Positions 6,689 to 8,523 of a stretch of 8,523 nucleotides of DNA are shown here, one piece after another. The position numbers were made by a program, and so were the translations under genes. The notes under the pieces were generated by a model. It saw nothing but the letters and a program-made list of their open reading frames with translations. It did not search any database and had not been told where the DNA came from. Numbering within the stretch: the stretch's first letter is position 1; each line of letters starts with the position of its first letter. Source of the stretch: Candidatus Omnitrophota bacterium (GTDB lineage Bacteria; Omnitrophota; Gorgyraeia; 2-02-FULL-51-18); NCBI GenBank assembly GCA_016196505.1, contig JACPXO010000111.1:1-8523 (forward strand), read 5' to 3'.

Positions 6689-7506
6689 TGTTGTCCCCCA
6701 TCCACGACAAGAACTTGCCCGCTGACAAAATCCGAAAGTGGGCTGCAGAAAAATTCCACCACTCCCGCCACATCGGACGGCTCTCCCAAACGTTCAAGGG
6801 GTGACGTGGCTTTCAGGCGGCTCGTGTCCGTGGCGCCGCGTTGCGCCAGCGTTGCGAGAAAGCGGCCTGAACGCGTCGGCCCCGGGGCAATGCAGTTCAC
6901 GGTGATTCCTTTGGGACGTAATTGGGTCGCCAGGCATTTTGTGTAGTGCACCACGCCGGCTTTGCTCACTGCATAGGTGATCTCGCCGGCGGTCCCTTTG
7001 ATGGCCGCCACGGAGGCGATAGTGATGATCTTGCCGCGGCCCGCGCTGATCATAGAAGGCAGAAACGCGCGACAACTATGCATGCATGTCAACAAGTTAC
7101 GGTTTAAAACGGCGGTGAGCTGGTCCTCGGGAATGAATGCGTCATTGGGGCTGGGTTTACTGCCGGCGGCGTCGGCGTCAGCGCCGATCACGTCTCCTCC
7201 CGCGTTGTTGATGAGCACGTCCACCTGGCCTCCCAGAGCTTCGCGGGCTTCTTCGGCAAACTGCTGGCAGGACTTGGCATCGGTGAGGTCTGCGGTTATC
7301 CCCGCGCATCGCCGGCCGGCAGCACGAATCGCATTCACTGTTTCCGTGAGCGAAGCGGCCTCGCCGTATACAGAAGCCGCTTTTTGGCTGATGTCGTGGA
7401 CAACCACGTCGGCGCCGCATTCGGCCAAGTGCAGGGCATAAAAGCGGCCCAGACCGCGCCCGGCACCCGTGATCACGATGCGAACCCCTTCGAGCGATCC
7501 TTTCAT
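6682..7506 (-). CDS. Short-chain dehydrogenase/reductase, NAD-type
   Basis: A second classical SDR, 274 residues. Seen: TGAGRGLG (13-20); VVVHD with Asp38 at the end of the second strand, the acidic residue usual in NAD-preferring SDRs; a longer segment after it (about 39-58), resembling the hydroxyacyl-CoA-dehydrogenase-like SDR branch; NNAG (100-103); a loop of about 25 residues after NNAG (GGDVIGADADAAGSKPSPND and following), longer than in its neighbour; Asn137; catalytic Ser165, Tyr178 and Lys182; APGPTRSGRF; and VSGQVLVVDGGQHC at the end. The ATG at 7506 overlaps the stop of the TIM-barrel gene as ATGA, and GGGAG (7514-7518) lies seven bases upstream. Its 3' end overlaps the next SDR by 7 bases. 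The two SDRs are clearly different subfamilies rather than a recent tandem duplication. Substrate unknown, probably the same pathway intermediate class as its neighbours. Confidence 0.88.
   Translation of the reverse strand: MKGSLEGVRIVITGAGRGLGRFYALHLAECGADVVVHDISQKAASVYGEAASLTETVNAIRAAGRRCAGITADLTDAKSCQQFAEEAREALGGQVDVLINNAGGDVIGADADAAGSKPSPNDAFIPEDQLTAVLNRNLLTCMHSCRAFLPSMISAGRGKIITIASVAAIKGTAGEITYAVSKAGVVHYTKCLATQLRPKGITVNCIAPGPTRSGRFLATLAQRGATDTSRLKATSPLERLGEPSDVAGVVEFFCSPLSDFVSGQVLVVDGGQHC
6694..6699 (-). promoter_or_regulatory. Ribosome binding site supporting a TTG start
   Basis: On the minus strand GGGGGA sits five bases before the TTG at 6688, inside the 3' end of the upstream SDR gene. 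It decides the non-ATG start. Confidence 0.6.
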
Positions 7507-8523
7507 CGGTGAGCTCCCAGGGTTTCGGGGGATCCTAATTCGGACAAGGTGGTCAACGCCTTAGGGACCCCTTCGCCAATAGACGCGCCCAAGGATCTTA
7601 AAAACTCAACGCTCTCGAATAATTCTTTAAGTTCTGTCCGCTCAAGCTGTTCATGGGTTTCTTCGCGTTCCCATGGGGTTTGCCAGGCCGACTCATCGGC
7701 TTCCAGGCGATCTAAAAGCAAACGCAAAAATGGCACAAGCTTGCCGGCGGTGCGTTCAGGGTACGCCCGCCAGTACGCGGGATTAAGCCAATGAACTTCC
7801 CGCGCCACCACGGCCCCCAATTCAATGCTGGCGCGTGTACCTGACAGGGCGTGCTCCCGGGCAACCTTGAAAATCGCCTGAAAATCGACCACGCCGTGTC
7901 CTAAGGAACAGCGGACCAGGCGAAATCCTTGCGGCCCCGAGGCCAGCCGATAGTCTTTTAAATGAAGGTTCAGGAGGTACGGGGCGATGGCGGAGGCGAA
8001 TTCCACGGGATCTTCGCAGGTAGCCAAAGCGCTGCCGGTGTCAAAATTCACTCCAAGCACATCCTGCCCGACTTCTTGGATCAGCCGAATAAGTTCCTCG
8101 GAAGTGACGTCCTGGTGGTTTTCGATGGCGATCTTTATCCCCGCATTTCGCGCGAGCGGCGCAATCTGTTTTAAGCGATGAAGGGTTTGGGTGAACGATT
8201 CGCGAGGGTCCGCGCAAGTCAAGTAACGGTTTCCTCCGAGTGTTTTACTGAGCTTGACCCGGACAAAAGATTCGCCGTAATGTGAAGCCGCCGCCAACGT
8301 TTCTGAAAAGGTACTATCACCGGCGACTTCGGCGTCCACGGAGAGAAACAACCCCGCCTTATCCGTGTTTTTCTTCAACTGGGTCAAGGCGGTTTTTGAT
8401 AAGCCTGGGACACAGTGCGCCAGCGGAACTTCGATGCCGCTTAGGCCATGCGCCCGCGCTAGATTTATCAATTGCTCAATAGACAAGGCCGGCCAGCGCC
8501 GTTCATGCTCGCGCCGGGCAAAG
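7503..8523 (-). CDS. Xylose-isomerase-like TIM-barrel protein, sugar (phosphate) isomerase/epimerase family (5' partial)
   Basis: A TIM-barrel enzyme of the AP-endonuclease-2/xylose-isomerase-like superfamily, which includes ketose 3-epimerases, sugar-phosphate isomerases and some decarboxylases. The frame stays open to the window edge. The first possible start inside (TTG at 8486) sits within the usual opening segment SIEQLINLARAHGLSGIEVP, and the first beta strand is missing, so the true start lies outside. Counting from that TTG, the four likely metal ligands of the epimerase family are present: Glu122 (IAIENHQD), Asp149 (NFDTGS), His175 (LHLKD) and Glu222 (ASIELG). GHGVVDF (196-202) and a C-terminal QTPWERE followed by a helix with SVEFLRSLG are also seen; I recall similar endings in this group. 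It is the first visible gene of the operon; its stop overlaps the next start as ATGA. Isomerase, epimerase and 3-oxo-sugar-acid decarboxylase are all open. Confidence 0.82.
   Translation of the reverse strand, partial: FARREHERRWPALSIEQLINLARAHGLSGIEVPLAHCVPGLSKTALTQLKKNTDKAGLFLSVDAEVAGDSTFSETLAAASHYGESFVRVKLSKTLGGNRYLTCADPRESFTQTLHRLKQIAPLARNAGIKIAIENHQDVTSEELIRLIQEVGQDVLGVNFDTGSALATCEDPVEFASAIAPYLLNLHLKDYRLASGPQGFRLVRCSLGHGVVDFQAIFKVAREHALSGTRASIELGAVVAREVHWLNPAYWRAYPERTAGKLVPFLRLLLDRLEADESAWQTPWEREETHEQLERTELKELFESVEFLRSLGASIGEGVPKALTTLSELGSPETLGAHR

Noticed and set aside
8484..8486. TTG as the start of the TIM-barrel gene
   Set aside because: The frame continues open upstream to the window edge, and the first beta strand of the barrel would be missing, so the gene is truncated by the window.

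Overview
The window looks like chromosomal DNA from a Gram-negative (two-membrane) bacterium. The signs are an outer-membrane beta-barrel protein and a set of type IV minor pilins. The combination of an alginate-export-type barrel with PilV-, PilW- and PilX-like prepilins carrying unusual beta-rich insertions reminds me of uncultured Omnitrophota or Elusimicrobiota genomes. That placement is an impression from protein style, not a demonstrated taxonomy. No RNA genes, mobile elements or CRISPR arrays are visible, and no stretch over 300 bases lacks a gene.

Layout, left to right. (1) 1-1200, + strand: the 3' part of an alginate-export-like outer-membrane barrel, followed by a strong intrinsic terminator at 1227-1267. 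(2) 1329-4942, + strand: a tight three-gene minor-pilin operon of PilV-like, giant PilW-like and PilX-like proteins, with a possible sigma70-type promoter just after the terminator. (3) 4943-5009: a short convergent gap with no convincing terminator. (4) 5010-8523, - strand: a four-gene overlapping operon read right to left. It encodes a xylose-isomerase-like TIM-barrel protein (its start lies beyond the window), two short-chain dehydrogenases and a D-2-hydroxyacid dehydrogenase.

The minor pilins should be processed by prepilin peptidase and sit at the tip or base of a type IV pilus or pseudopilus. The PilW-like protein appears to carry about 500 residues of beta-rich domains inserted into its pilin head, and the PilX-like protein carries a repetitive beta-solenoid-like passenger. 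Together they could form a tip-displayed adhesive complex. This is the part of the window most likely to be under-described.

The minus-strand operon looks like a small pathway for interconverting or degrading a sugar or sugar acid. It has an isomerase/epimerase-like metal enzyme, two SDRs with apparently different cofactor preferences, and a 2-ketoacid/2-hydroxyacid oxidoreductase. Its overlaps of 4, 7 and 4 bases and its TTG and GTG starts suggest translational coupling. The substrate cannot be deduced from this window.
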